Shown piece after piece: positions 44,101-51,928 of a stretch of DNA of 64,000 nucleotides. A program made the translations under genes and the position numbers. The notes beneath the pieces are model-generated. The model searched no databases and was not told where the DNA came from. It saw nothing but the letters and a program-made list of their open reading frames with translations. Positions within the stretch are counted from its first letter, which is position 1. Every line of letters begins with the position of its first letter. The DNA is from Enterocloster bolteae (GTDB taxonomy: Bacteria > Bacillota > Clostridia > Lachnospirales > Lachnospiraceae). The DNA is taken from positions 5,828,001 to 5,892,000 of the forward strand of contig NZ_CP022464.2 of the NCBI RefSeq assembly GCF_002234575.2, written 5' to 3'.

Positions 44101-44190
44101 ATGGCAGATAGGGACCTGACTGCCATGCACCAAAGGTTTTGCGGCACATACGCTATCCTAAGACTCAATCTGCCCGCCTATAGGCAGATT
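44101..44190 (+). promoter_or_regulatory. Switch-like leader of the FeoB-like gene
   Basis: Hairpin A: ATGGCAG (44101-44107) / CTGCCAT (44120-44126). Hairpin B: AATCTGCC (44167-44174) / GGCAGATT (44183-44190), followed by TTATATTT, resembling a weak terminator ending just before the RBS at 44200. GGCAGAT in hairpin A (44103-44109) is also exactly complementary to ATCTGCC of hairpin B (44168-44174), so an alternative long-range pairing would break both. This is the geometry of an attenuator or riboswitch; the ligand is unknown. Confidence 0.5.
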
Positions 44191-44211
44191 TTATATTTCA
44201 GGAGTGACTGG

Positions 44212-45783
44212 ATGGAACACCCACATTTTATCATCGCTTTTACCGGTAATGAACAGACCGGCAAGGAGGTCTTGTTTAAAAAGCTCACTGCCAAAAAGGG
44301 CCCTGCTATGCCTTCCTGTATGCGGGACATGTCCTGCCCCCATGGTGATTTTTCATATGACAGCCGCCACTATAAGGCAGTGAACCTTCCCGGAGTCCTG
44401 TCCCTCAGCTCCCCGTCAGAGGAAGCCAGCTGCACGGCATCCTATCTCTGCTCCGGACACCCGGACGCCATTCTGGTGATAGGCCACGCGCTTCATCTGG
44501 AAATCCTTCTGGGACTTTTAAAAGAAATCCTGAGTCTTGGACCGGTCAGGGACTCCTCCATTCCCGTTGTCCTGTGTGTCAGCCGCTGTGAAGAAGCCAG
44601 ACGGCAGGGCATCCGCATTGATTTTTCACTTCTCCACGATGTACTCCAGATTCCGGTCGTCCCCCTCCACGGATACGGCAGGGAACAGATGGACGACTTA
44701 AAAGCAGCCCTCCACTATGCTCTCCAGCCCCATCACAGGCACGATTTTCTCTACGACTGTCTGGACTTTTCTCCCTGCCGCCTGGCTCATGAGTGCATGA
44801 TGCCTGAAATAAGCCCGTCTCAGGGAAAAAAGCGGAATATAAGCCCGGAAGCAGGATGGATCCGAAGAATATGTGAAGCGCTGCTGCTATTGCTCTTAAT
44901 TGGACTTACCGCCTGTCTGTCCATCCGGCTTACAGACTGTCTCTGGCCGTTATTTTTTGAAACTGAAACCGTCCTGTGGGCCTGGGCAGAATGGTTTGGA
45001 ATACCTGCCTGGCTGGCTGCCCCCATGGTTCATGGTGCATTTCGCGCCGTGTCATGCACCATACTGGTAATGCTCCCAATGCTTTTTCTGCTGTTTCCCC
45101 TGTTGGGTTTGCTGGGAAGATGCAGCTGCTTTCCCTGGGCCGTATATCTGTCAGACCTGCTGACAGAGTTTTTTATTGAAAAACCTTGTAATACCGCCAG
45201 CCATTACAAGTCATACGGTATCTTTTCCACCCTTTTCTCAAGTACCGCAGATCACACCATTCCGGTCCTTGACAAGGCAGCGGCAGCAGCTGTCCCGTCC
45301 GGCATTCTCATATGGTTTCTTGGCAGCATGGCATATGCCGGACCGGAAACAGGTTACGGCACCCTACTGTTTTCGGATATAGCCGGAGGGAACCTGTTAA
45401 CTGCCATCACACATTTTCTTGAGCATCCGGCCCGTCTCCTTGGACTGGACGGCACCATACTGGCTGCTTTTATCCTGGGTATTTTTTCCCATGGAATGGC
45501 GCTTCCCGCCATGATGATGATATATCTGAAAACAGGAGGAATCCCTTCCCCTTCATCCCCCTTCATCCTCGGACAGGTGCTGGCAAATCACGGGTGGACC
45601 TGGCGCACTGCCCTGTGCACCTGTCTCATGGCTCTGACCCGCTTTCCAAGCATCACTGTCTGTCTGAAGATGCGCAGAAGCCCCGGCCATACTCCGTACT
45701 TTTTTTGGGGGCGGCTGCTGGTATTCATTCTCGGTATCACCCTGTGCTTTCTCATAGCTTTGACAGGCAGAATATCCGGCTGA
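44212..45783 (+). CDS. FeoB-like membrane protein with degenerate GTPase domain
   Basis: 523 residues from ATG 44212 (AGGAG seven bases upstream; an in-frame ATG at 44101 overlaps the leader hairpins). Residues 1-175 resemble the FeoB G domain, but G1 reads GNEQTGKE (Glu for Ser/Thr), G3 reads NLPG rather than DxxG, and G4 reads SRCE instead of NKxD, so GTP binding is doubtful. The membrane half has gate-type nucleoside-recognition segments (LLGLLGRCSCFPW, FSTLFSSTADHTIPVLD) and about eight TMs. It is shorter than usual FeoB. It could be an iron or other divalent-metal transporter that lost GTP control, or a regulator. Confidence 0.75.
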   Translation: MEHPHFIIAFTGNEQTGKEVLFKKLTAKKGPAMPSCMRDMSCPHGDFSYDSRHYKAVNLPGVLSLSSPSEEASCTASYLCSGHPDAILVIGHALHLEILLGLLKEILSLGPVRDSSIPVVLCVSRCEEARRQGIRIDFSLLHDVLQIPVVPLHGYGREQMDDLKAALHYALQPHHRHDFLYDCLDFSPCRLAHECMMPEISPSQGKKRNISPEAGWIRRICEALLLLLLIGLTACLSIRLTDCLWPLFFETETVLWAWAEWFGIPAWLAAPMVHGAFRAVSCTILVMLPMLFLLFPLLGLLGRCSCFPWAVYLSDLLTEFFIEKPCNTASHYKSYGIFSTLFSSTADHTIPVLDKAAAAAVPSGILIWFLGSMAYAGPETGYGTLLFSDIAGGNLLTAITHFLEHPARLLGLDGTILAAFILGIFSHGMALPAMMMIYLKTGGIPSPSSPFILGQVLANHGWTWRTALCTCLMALTRFPSITVCLKMRRSPGHTPYFFWGRLLVFILGITLCFLIALTGRISG

Positions 45784-45879
45784 CACCTGCGCTCCCATCA
45801 TAATGCAGCAATCCCTTTCCCTCTCATAAAATCATTCCCCGGAATATGGCTCTGCCCTAGAAATATCTTCCAGTGCATG

Positions 45880-45897
45880 TCCCCCATTTTCTGGGGA
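45880..45897 (+). terminator. Weak terminator after the FeoB-like gene
   Basis: TCCCC / GGGGA with an 8-nt loop, followed by TTCTTTCTT. The stem is short but the pyrimidine-rich tail fits an intrinsic terminator. Confidence 0.45.
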
Positions 45898-45904
45898 TTC
45901 TTTC

Positions 45905-45933
45905 TTGACTGCCGTGTCTCCTGAGCCTATAAT
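45905..45933 (+). promoter_or_regulatory. Promoter of the YtvI-like gene
   Basis: TTGACT (45905-45910), 17-bp spacer, TATAAT (45928-45933). Because it overlaps the beginning of a longer open frame, the real start codon must be downstream, at 45962. Confidence 0.7.
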
Positions 45934-45961
45934 GGAACTAAGCAAACAACAGGATACATAT

Positions 45962-47029
45962 ATGGACATTCAAAAACGCAGGACATTCATCATCAGCTTT
46001 ATTTACTTTGGAATCATAGGTGTGCTCTGCTATATAGGGTTAAAGAAACTCCTGCCCATACTGATTCCCTTCATGGCCGCCATGGCTATTGCAGCCATGC
46101 TGGAACCGGCAGTGTCTCTACTGGACAGACACATGAAGGGCGGAAAGGGCGCGGCCGCCGCAGTTGTGCTGCTGGTCTTTTATGGTTCCATTCTGACAAT
46201 CATGTGCGTGTCTGGCAGCCAAATCCTGTCATCCATCCAGGAACAGGCAAAAAAGCTGCCCGGCATCTACAGCCAGACCATCGAACCAGGTCTGTCCCAT
46301 TTCTTTTCCCTGTTGGAAAACAGTTTCCCCGGACACAGCATCCACATATCAGCCCTTGGACAAAGCCTGGAGCGTTTCATGGAAAATGCTTCTGTGGGCA
46401 TCTCCTCCGGACTGCTTGGGTGGGGCGCCTCTGCCATAAGCGGTATTCCTGCCCTGGTCCTTGATTTTGTCATCGCTGTGATCGCATCCTTTTTCCTGAC
46501 AGGCAATTACAGGGAGACGCTGGATTTCCTGCTGTATCAGATTCCTGATGACAGACGGCAAATGCTCTTACAGGTACTTCTCCATATCCGTAAAGTCGCC
46601 TGCCGGCTTCTGCGGGCTTATGCGCTCCTGATGCTCCTGACATTTACGGAACTTTATATCGGTTTCCTGGTGCTGGGCATTCCGGCCGGATTCACGCTTG
46701 CCTGCATCACCTCGCTGGTGGATATTCTGCCGGTCCTTGGCACAGGCACCGTGCTTCTTCCCTGGGCATTAATAGCCTGGACGACCGGCTCCGGAAGCCT
46801 GGCCATGGGTCTTGTGTGCCTGTATCTGCTCATAGCAGTGGTCCGCCAGACCCTGGAGCCCAAAATCATCGGCCATCAGATGGGCCTGTCCCCCATAGCC
46901 ACCCTCCTGTGCATCTTTGCAGGCGGCAAGCTTCTGGGCCTGACCGGTATATTCCTGTTCCCCATAGCCGCCACCGTACTGGCCGAACTGCACAGCGGAA
47001 ATAACCTCCCCGCCCAGAACCAGGTTTAA
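45962..47029 (+). CDS. AI-2E family transporter, YtvI-like
   Basis: 355 residues from ATG 45962 (ACAGGA upstream), chosen because a promoter occupies the more upstream in-frame starts. About seven or eight membrane segments are visible: FIYFGIIGVLCYIGLKKLLPILIPFMAAMAIA, AAAVVLLVFYGSI, LVDILPVLGTGTVLLPWALIAW and a C-terminal pair. PEXTOS: family PF01594; in sporulating Firmicutes the ytvI member is annotated as a sporulation membrane protein. Transport substrate is unknown, and AI-2 export is a family label only. Confidence 0.85.
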   Translation: MDIQKRRTFIISFIYFGIIGVLCYIGLKKLLPILIPFMAAMAIAAMLEPAVSLLDRHMKGGKGAAAAVVLLVFYGSILTIMCVSGSQILSSIQEQAKKLPGIYSQTIEPGLSHFFSLLENSFPGHSIHISALGQSLERFMENASVGISSGLLGWGASAISGIPALVLDFVIAVIASFFLTGNYRETLDFLLYQIPDDRRQMLLQVLLHIRKVACRLLRAYALLMLLTFTELYIGFLVLGIPAGFTLACITSLVDILPVLGTGTVLLPWALIAWTTGSGSLAMGLVCLYLLIAVVRQTLEPKIIGHQMGLSPIATLLCIFAGGKLLGLTGIFLFPIAATVLAELHSGNNLPAQNQV

Positions 47030-47085
47030 CCTGCAGCATCCCACCAGGCAAGAACACAACCATACCCCAAAGGCAGGTGTTGTAT

Positions 47086-48297
47086 ATGAAGTTCTTCCAT
47101 AACGTTACAGCCAAGATTGCGCCGGCATTTTCCTCTAAAGCCGCATTAAAATCCACCGCCCTCCAGAACAAGGCGCCTGAAAGGACAGAAAAGAAGGTCC
47201 GTTCTTTTAGATTTTTTGCAGCCGGCCTGGTTCTGGCCGCTGTCTCCGGCCTGCTGGGACTCTGTGCCCGGACAGTGCCCGGGTTCGCCCAGTTTTACTC
47301 CGTCGCCGTGTACCCGCTCCTGGCCGGTACATTGGGACGGTTGTGCAGCCTGTTTCCATTTTCCCTTTCCGAAATCGGGCTGTATTCCCTCTGCCTGTTC
47401 TGCATATGCTACATGATTCTGCATATCAGGCAGCCTGTTGTGGTGTTCTCCCGTGCCTTTTTTCTTTGCTGTGTCCTGTTATTCGTGTTCACCATAAACT
47501 GCGGCATCAACTATTACCGGAACCCCTTTTCCTATGAGGCAGGCATTGCCGCAGAAAAAACCTCCACCGAGGAGCTGCTGGCGCTGTGCCGTTATCTTAC
47601 AAACCAAATCAACAGCTCTCTGACAGAAATAGACCACTCCGGCGAAATCCTGGACGGCCTCTACCCGGGACAGACCGAGGCAACCCCCGCGCCATCAGCC
47701 CGGGATCTTTCAAAGCTTGGAAGGGACGGCAGGGCAGCCATGGTCCGGCTGGGCCAGTCCTACCCCCAGCTGGAGGGTTATTATCCCTATCCAAAGCCTC
47801 TCATCAACTCCAGACTGCTGTCCGTGCAGCAGCTCTGCGGCATTTATTCCCCCTTCACCATAGAGGCGAACTACAACAGGGAAATGCCTTACTATAACAT
47901 CCCCCATACCATCTGCCATGAATTGTCTCATCTGAAGGGATTTATGCGGGAAGATGAAGCCAACTTCATCGGATACCTGGCATGTATCGGATCCGATTCC
48001 CCGGACTTTCGCTACAGCGGCTATCTGACCGGCTGGGTCTACGCCGGCAATGCCCTGGCCAGGGTGGACCCCGAAAGTTATTATGACCTTTATACAAAGC
48101 TGTCCCCTCAGGCCGCCCAGGACCTGGCCTGGAACAACCAGTTCTGGGAGCGCTTTGAAGGACCTGTGGCAGAAGCCTCCACCCAGATGAATGACAGATA
48201 TCTCAAAGCCCACAGCCAGGAGGACGGCGTCAGAAGCTATGGACGGATGGTGGATTTGATGCTGGCATATTATAAGGACCAATTAAGGGAGGATTAG
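47086..48297 (+). CDS. DUF3810 membrane protein with HExxH metallopeptidase motif
   Basis: 403 residues from ATG 47086; GTG 47077 is an alternative. Three membrane segments in the first 150 residues (FFAAGLVLAAVSGLLGLC, SLFPFSLSEIGLYSLCLFCICYMIL, AFFLCCVLLFVFTI) precede an extracytoplasmic domain with a zinc-peptidase-type HELSHLKGF motif and a downstream acidic cluster REDEANFIGYLACI. The family is uncharacterised but common in Firmicutes and Bacteroidetes. It lies 56 bp after the YtvI-like gene and is probably co-transcribed. Confidence 0.85.
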   Translation: MKFFHNVTAKIAPAFSSKAALKSTALQNKAPERTEKKVRSFRFFAAGLVLAAVSGLLGLCARTVPGFAQFYSVAVYPLLAGTLGRLCSLFPFSLSEIGLYSLCLFCICYMILHIRQPVVVFSRAFFLCCVLLFVFTINCGINYYRNPFSYEAGIAAEKTSTEELLALCRYLTNQINSSLTEIDHSGEILDGLYPGQTEATPAPSARDLSKLGRDGRAAMVRLGQSYPQLEGYYPYPKPLINSRLLSVQQLCGIYSPFTIEANYNREMPYYNIPHTICHELSHLKGFMREDEANFIGYLACIGSDSPDFRYSGYLTGWVYAGNALARVDPESYYDLYTKLSPQAAQDLAWNNQFWERFEGPVAEASTQMNDRYLKAHSQEDGVRSYGRMVDLMLAYYKDQLRED

Positions 48298-48312
48298 GTT
48301 AAATCCTCCCTT
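48285..48312. terminator. Hairpin overlapping the DUF3810 stop codon
   Basis: Perfect 11-bp stem AAGGGAGGATT / AATCCTCCCTT with a 6-nt loop, placed between two convergent genes; its 5' arm codes for the last residues and its short T-run is TTT. It probably acts on both strands. Confidence 0.6.
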
Positions 48313-48317
48313 TCCGC

Positions 48318-49046
48318 TTATATGCCGTCCTCCCCTCCCAGTCCCCCTACTTCCTGCTTGTGGTTCATCATCAATGTCTCCACCCGGTACAGATGGTTGT
48401 ACATGGATTCATAGGCGCGCTCGCCATTCATATCCAGGATGTTTTCATATATCTGTGTATGGTATGACACCACCTCATCCCGTGGAGTAGTGTATTTCAG
48501 GGAAAGGAACTGATGGTTGGCTGTAATATAGGGTATTGCATCCAGGCAGTCCACAAGGAGCTGGTTGTGGGATGCCTTTGCTATAGCCTTATGAAACCAG
48601 GCGTCTGCTTCAAAAAATGAATTGTTCTCCTTTGCCTTCAGCTTACGTATCTGGTTAATGCTGTCGAACAGCGCATTCTGAAGTTCTTTTATATCATCTG
48701 CCGACCGGTTCTGGGCCGCCTCTCTGGCTGCCTGGGATTCGATAAGTCTTCTTAGTATAATTGTCTCCTTTAATAACGTAACATTTTCCATAAAAGGTGT
48801 TCCATAGGATGTATCTGACAGGGTGCTGCCGGATGATATCACCACGGTCCCGGAACCCGCCGATGTCCTCACGATTCCTGCGTCTGCCAGCTGTCTTAAG
48901 GCTTCCCTCACCGGAATGCGGCTGGTATCATAATAGTTTGCCAGTTCCCGCTCCGTGGGAAGCTTCTGATTTGTCCGGTATTCTCCTGTTAATATTCGTT
49001 TCTTTAGATCTTCTAATATGACCTCACTCAATTTTTGTCTTGCCAT
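48318..49046 (-). CDS. FadR-subfamily GntR regulator of the adjacent catabolic operon
   Basis: 242 residues from ATG 49046 (GGGAGGGG upstream). The winged helix (GEYRTNQKLPTERELANYYDTSRIPVREALRQLADAG) and FCD domain (DAWFHKAIAKASHNQLLVDC, HTQIYENILD) are clear. It is divergent from the aldolase-permease operon. The 230-bp gap contains a 17-bp palindrome with TGGTATA arms and three further half-sites, placed over both promoters, so it likely represses itself and the operon until an organic acid or sugar acid binds. Confidence 0.9.
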   Translation of the reverse strand: MARQKLSEVILEDLKKRILTGEYRTNQKLPTERELANYYDTSRIPVREALRQLADAGIVRTSAGSGTVVISSGSTLSDTSYGTPFMENVTLLKETIILRRLIESQAAREAAQNRSADDIKELQNALFDSINQIRKLKAKENNSFFEADAWFHKAIAKASHNQLLVDCLDAIPYITANHQFLSLKYTTPRDEVVSYHTQIYENILDMNGERAYESMYNHLYRVETLMMNHKQEVGGLGGEDGI

Positions 49047-49092
49047 CAATTCGCCCCTCCCGGTATATTTTTAATCCCGCATACATGTATTT

Positions 49093-49247
49093 TGGTATAT
49101 ATTATACCATTATATCTCTTAAATTCATACCAATATTTATATTTTATACCAATATATCATTGTATTTTGTATAACTTATATACTATCCGGTCTTTTTATC
49201 TTTAATATATTGATTTTTTATACAAAAATATATATGCTTTTGGTATA
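49093..49247. promoter_or_regulatory. Divergent promoter region with TGGTATA operators
   Basis: Palindrome TGGTATA-TAT-TATACCA (49093-49109) overlaps a TATAAT-like -10 of the regulator gene. Half-sites occur at 49127-49133 (ATACCAA), 49145-49152 (TATACCAA) and 49238-49247 (TTTTGGTATA). The plus-strand promoter reads TTGATT (49210-49215), 17 bp, TATGCT (49233-49238), so the last half-site covers its start. Regulator binding is inferred. Confidence 0.6.
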
Positions 49248-49280
49248 AAAGCGCGCGAAAACACATGAAAAGGAGATACA

Positions 49281-49877
49281 ATGTACAGGGAATTTTTAAA
49301 AGCAAAAGATGATTTCTTAGCCGCCGCATCCCGCACATACGAGAGCAGGATTCAAACCGGAACCGGCGGAAACCTGAGTGTCCGTATTCCGGGAACTGAC
49401 CTGATGATTGTCAAGCCCAGCGGATTTTCCTACGGGCAGTGCAGTGAGGAGAATATAACCATAACTGATTTCCAGGGAAACCTTCAGGAGGGTCTGTACA
49501 AACCTACCAGGGAATCCACCCTTCACGGCAACCTGTATGCCCGATACCCCAAAATAGGAGGCATTGTACATACACACAGCCCCTATTCCATCCTCATTTC
49601 TCTGAATGACAGACAGCTGGAATTAATCACCCTTCATTCCCAGCTCAAACTGAAAAAACCGGTCAAGGTAGTGGATGTCACCACCCAGGCCGTAACTCAG
49701 GAGGAACTGCCTAAGGTGTTTAAAGTTCTGGATACAGAGCCGGAGACCGCTGCCATCATCTTAAAGGGCCACGGCATTGTCGCCATATCGTCCAGTGCAG
49801 TGAAAGCAGGGCAGATCGCCGAACTGATTGAAGAAACCGCTATGATTGCGTGGGAACAGAAAAAACTCAGAAAGTAA
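49281..49877 (+). CDS. Class II aldolase/adducin family protein (fuculose-phosphate-aldolase-like)
   Basis: 198 residues. Zinc-site motifs: HTHSPYS (HxH) and LKGHGIVA; phosphate-binding-like TGGNLSVR and KPSGFSYG. The family cleaves or decarboxylates phosphorylated sugars and sugar acids (fuculose-1-phosphate, ribulose-5-phosphate epimerisation, 3-oxo-tetronate-4-phosphate decarboxylation). AAAGGAG precedes the ATG. First gene of a five-gene operon with gaps of 8-22 bp; the last gene is a second class II aldolase, implying two related C-C steps or two substrates. Confidence 0.88.
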   Translation: MYREFLKAKDDFLAAASRTYESRIQTGTGGNLSVRIPGTDLMIVKPSGFSYGQCSEENITITDFQGNLQEGLYKPTRESTLHGNLYARYPKIGGIVHTHSPYSILISLNDRQLELITLHSQLKLKKPVKVVDVTTQAVTQEELPKVFKVLDTEPETAAIILKGHGIVAISSSAVKAGQIAELIEETAMIAWEQKKLRK

Positions 49878-49889
49878 AGGAGAACAGAT

Positions 49890-50687
49890 ATGACAAACTA
49901 TACCATCACACCTATTAATACAGGATTCACCAACACAAGCAAGGGCCAGTACTTATATCACCACAGCGTACACAAATTCTATGATGTGGAGGGCTTTGTA
50001 AAGCTCCCTGTCACTGTATTTCTGGTACAGGGCGGCGGAAAGAAAATTATGATCGATACAGGAATGTCTGATACAGAAATTGCCGGAAAATATCACCATC
50101 CTGGCTCTGTGCAGCCAGAGGGTTATGCTGTTTATGAACAGCTGGAAAATCTGGGAATCAAGTGCAGCGAGATAACGGATATTATTTTTACCCATCTCCA
50201 CTGGGACCATGTCTATTATCTGGACCGCTTTGTAAATGCTGATCTTCATGTCCAGAGAACAGAATACCAGTTTGCCGTAAATCCCATTCCTCTTTACTAT
50301 AAATCCTATGAGTATCCGGTTCTGGGACTGAAACCTCAGTTTGACGGCAGAAGCTTTAAGCTTTATGACGGGGAGGCAGAGATTTTTGACGGTATCAGTG
50401 TATACCCCACCCCAGGACATTCCGTTGGTCATCAAACCGTTGTGGTTAATACCAGCGAGGGACAGTATCACTGCTGCGGCGACCTTATCTTTACCTATGA
50501 CAACCTAAAGCCTGTACCGGAAATGCATTATGACATCACACCTCCAGGACGCTTCTTAGATATCGTGGATGAATGGAACAGCATTGTAGAACTGAAGAAA
50601 CGGGCAAAGAGCCAGGAATTCATCCTTCCAACTCACGCGCCTGAGATGATTGAAATTGTAGACTCAAAAAGAGTGTACGGAAATTAG
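49890..50687 (+). CDS. MBL-fold metallohydrolase (AHL-lactonase-like)
   Basis: 265 residues with the metallo-beta-lactamase metal motif THLHWDHV (HxHxDH), GHSVGHQ and the bridging Asp in CCGDLIFTYDN. The overall pattern, including GGGKKIMIDTGMSD, resembles N-acyl-homoserine lactonases (AiiA/AttM group). In a sugar-acid operon the likelier substrate is a sugar lactone, which would be opened to the acid before aldol cleavage; that is inference. It is 12 bp from the previous gene and 8 bp from the next. Confidence 0.86.
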   Translation: MTNYTITPINTGFTNTSKGQYLYHHSVHKFYDVEGFVKLPVTVFLVQGGGKKIMIDTGMSDTEIAGKYHHPGSVQPEGYAVYEQLENLGIKCSEITDIIFTHLHWDHVYYLDRFVNADLHVQRTEYQFAVNPIPLYYKSYEYPVLGLKPQFDGRSFKLYDGEAEIFDGISVYPTPGHSVGHQTVVVNTSEGQYHCCGDLIFTYDNLKPVPEMHYDITPPGRFLDIVDEWNSIVELKKRAKSQEFILPTHAPEMIEIVDSKRVYGN

Positions 50688-50695
50688 GAGGCAGC

Positions 50696-51916
50696 ATGGA
50701 ACACAACAGAATCGCCCTGATAGCCTCTCTTGATACCAAACTGCAGGAAACCTTATATGCCAAACATGAGATTGAATCATGTGGAGGCCAGGGACTCATA
50801 ATTGATATCAGCACCAAAACCCTGGTGGACGCCGGCGATGCGGTGGGGCCTGCCGATATCCTGGCCCGTTACGGGATGACCTGGGAAGAATTCGGTCCCT
50901 TAGATAAGGCCCAGAGTATCGAAACCATGTCAAATGCCCTGACCGCAGTCATGCCTGCTTTGTATGCGCAAGGGTTATTTGATGCCGTCATTTCCATCGG
51001 GGGAGGACAGAATGCCCGGATGGCTGCCGCGGCCATGAAGTCCCTGCCATTTGGCGTACCTAAAATTGTGGCCTCTTCCCTGGCCTGCGGCAGAAGAACC
51101 ATGGAACAATATGTGGGAGACAAGGATATCATGGTCGTCCACACGGTTGCAGACATTTCCGGGCTTAATTATACCACAAAAACTGTGATTCACAACGTCT
51201 GCCACGCTGCCCTGGGCATGCTCCAACACCAAAGACAGGTGACTCCTGATTCCCGTAAAAAGATTGCCGCAACAATGCTTGGAATTACATCCAAAGGCGT
51301 TGAGGGAGCACTGCGCCTCCTGCCTGACGGCACTTATGAAAAAACCTGCTTCCACGCCAATGGCGTAGGGGGGCGCTGCATGGAAAAACTGATTGAGGAA
51401 GGTGCCTTTGACCTGATTGCGGATATAACACTCCACGAACTTACCTGCGAAGTCCTGGGCGGGTATTGTACCGGTGCAAACAACCGGCTGGAGGCAGCCG
51501 TTAGGCATCACGTACCTATGGTCGTCGTGCCCGGTGCCCTGGACATGCTTGATTTCTTCATTGACGAGGACGGGCGGGGATTACCGGATGATATTGACCG
51601 CAGAAAGAAGGTCTATCACAATTCAAGTATCGTCCACACCAAAATTTACAGGGAAGAGGCAGTAAAGCTGGCCCGCGTCCTGGCCGGGCGCCTGAACAAA
51701 AGCACTGCCCCTGTAACCCTTATCCTGCCGGATGAAGGCTTCTGCGAGGCCGCGGCCAAAGGCGGTCCCATGTATGACCCGGAGGTGGATGAGGCCTTTA
51801 TAAGCACCATCAAGCCACTTCTGGAACAGCATATAAAAATTATTGAAGTAAGGGGTAATATCAATTCGGACAGCTGTCAGAAGGCAGTTGCCGCAGCTAT
51901 AATGAATCTTGTATAG
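50696..51916 (+). CDS. Tm-1-like ATP-binding domain protein (UPF0261)
   Basis: 406 residues. Conserved segments: IALIASLDTKLQETLYAKHEIESCGG, AVISIGGGQNARMAAAAM, GVPKIVASSLACG and VVPGALDMLDFF match the UPF0261/Tm-1-like family, named after the tomato virus resistance protein. Bacterial members have no established reaction that I can state. In gene clusters they sit with permeases and hydrolases, suggesting a catabolic enzyme, perhaps an ATP-dependent or retro-aldol-type step. GGAGG precedes the ATG. Confidence 0.85.
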   Translation: MEHNRIALIASLDTKLQETLYAKHEIESCGGQGLIIDISTKTLVDAGDAVGPADILARYGMTWEEFGPLDKAQSIETMSNALTAVMPALYAQGLFDAVISIGGGQNARMAAAAMKSLPFGVPKIVASSLACGRRTMEQYVGDKDIMVVHTVADISGLNYTTKTVIHNVCHAALGMLQHQRQVTPDSRKKIAATMLGITSKGVEGALRLLPDGTYEKTCFHANGVGGRCMEKLIEEGAFDLIADITLHELTCEVLGGYCTGANNRLEAAVRHHVPMVVVPGALDMLDFFIDEDGRGLPDDIDRRKKVYHNSSIVHTKIYREEAVKLARVLAGRLNKSTAPVTLILPDEGFCEAAAKGGPMYDPEVDEAFISTIKPLLEQHIKIIEVRGNINSDSCQKAVAAAIMNLV

Positions 51917-51928
51917 GAGGGTGGATTT

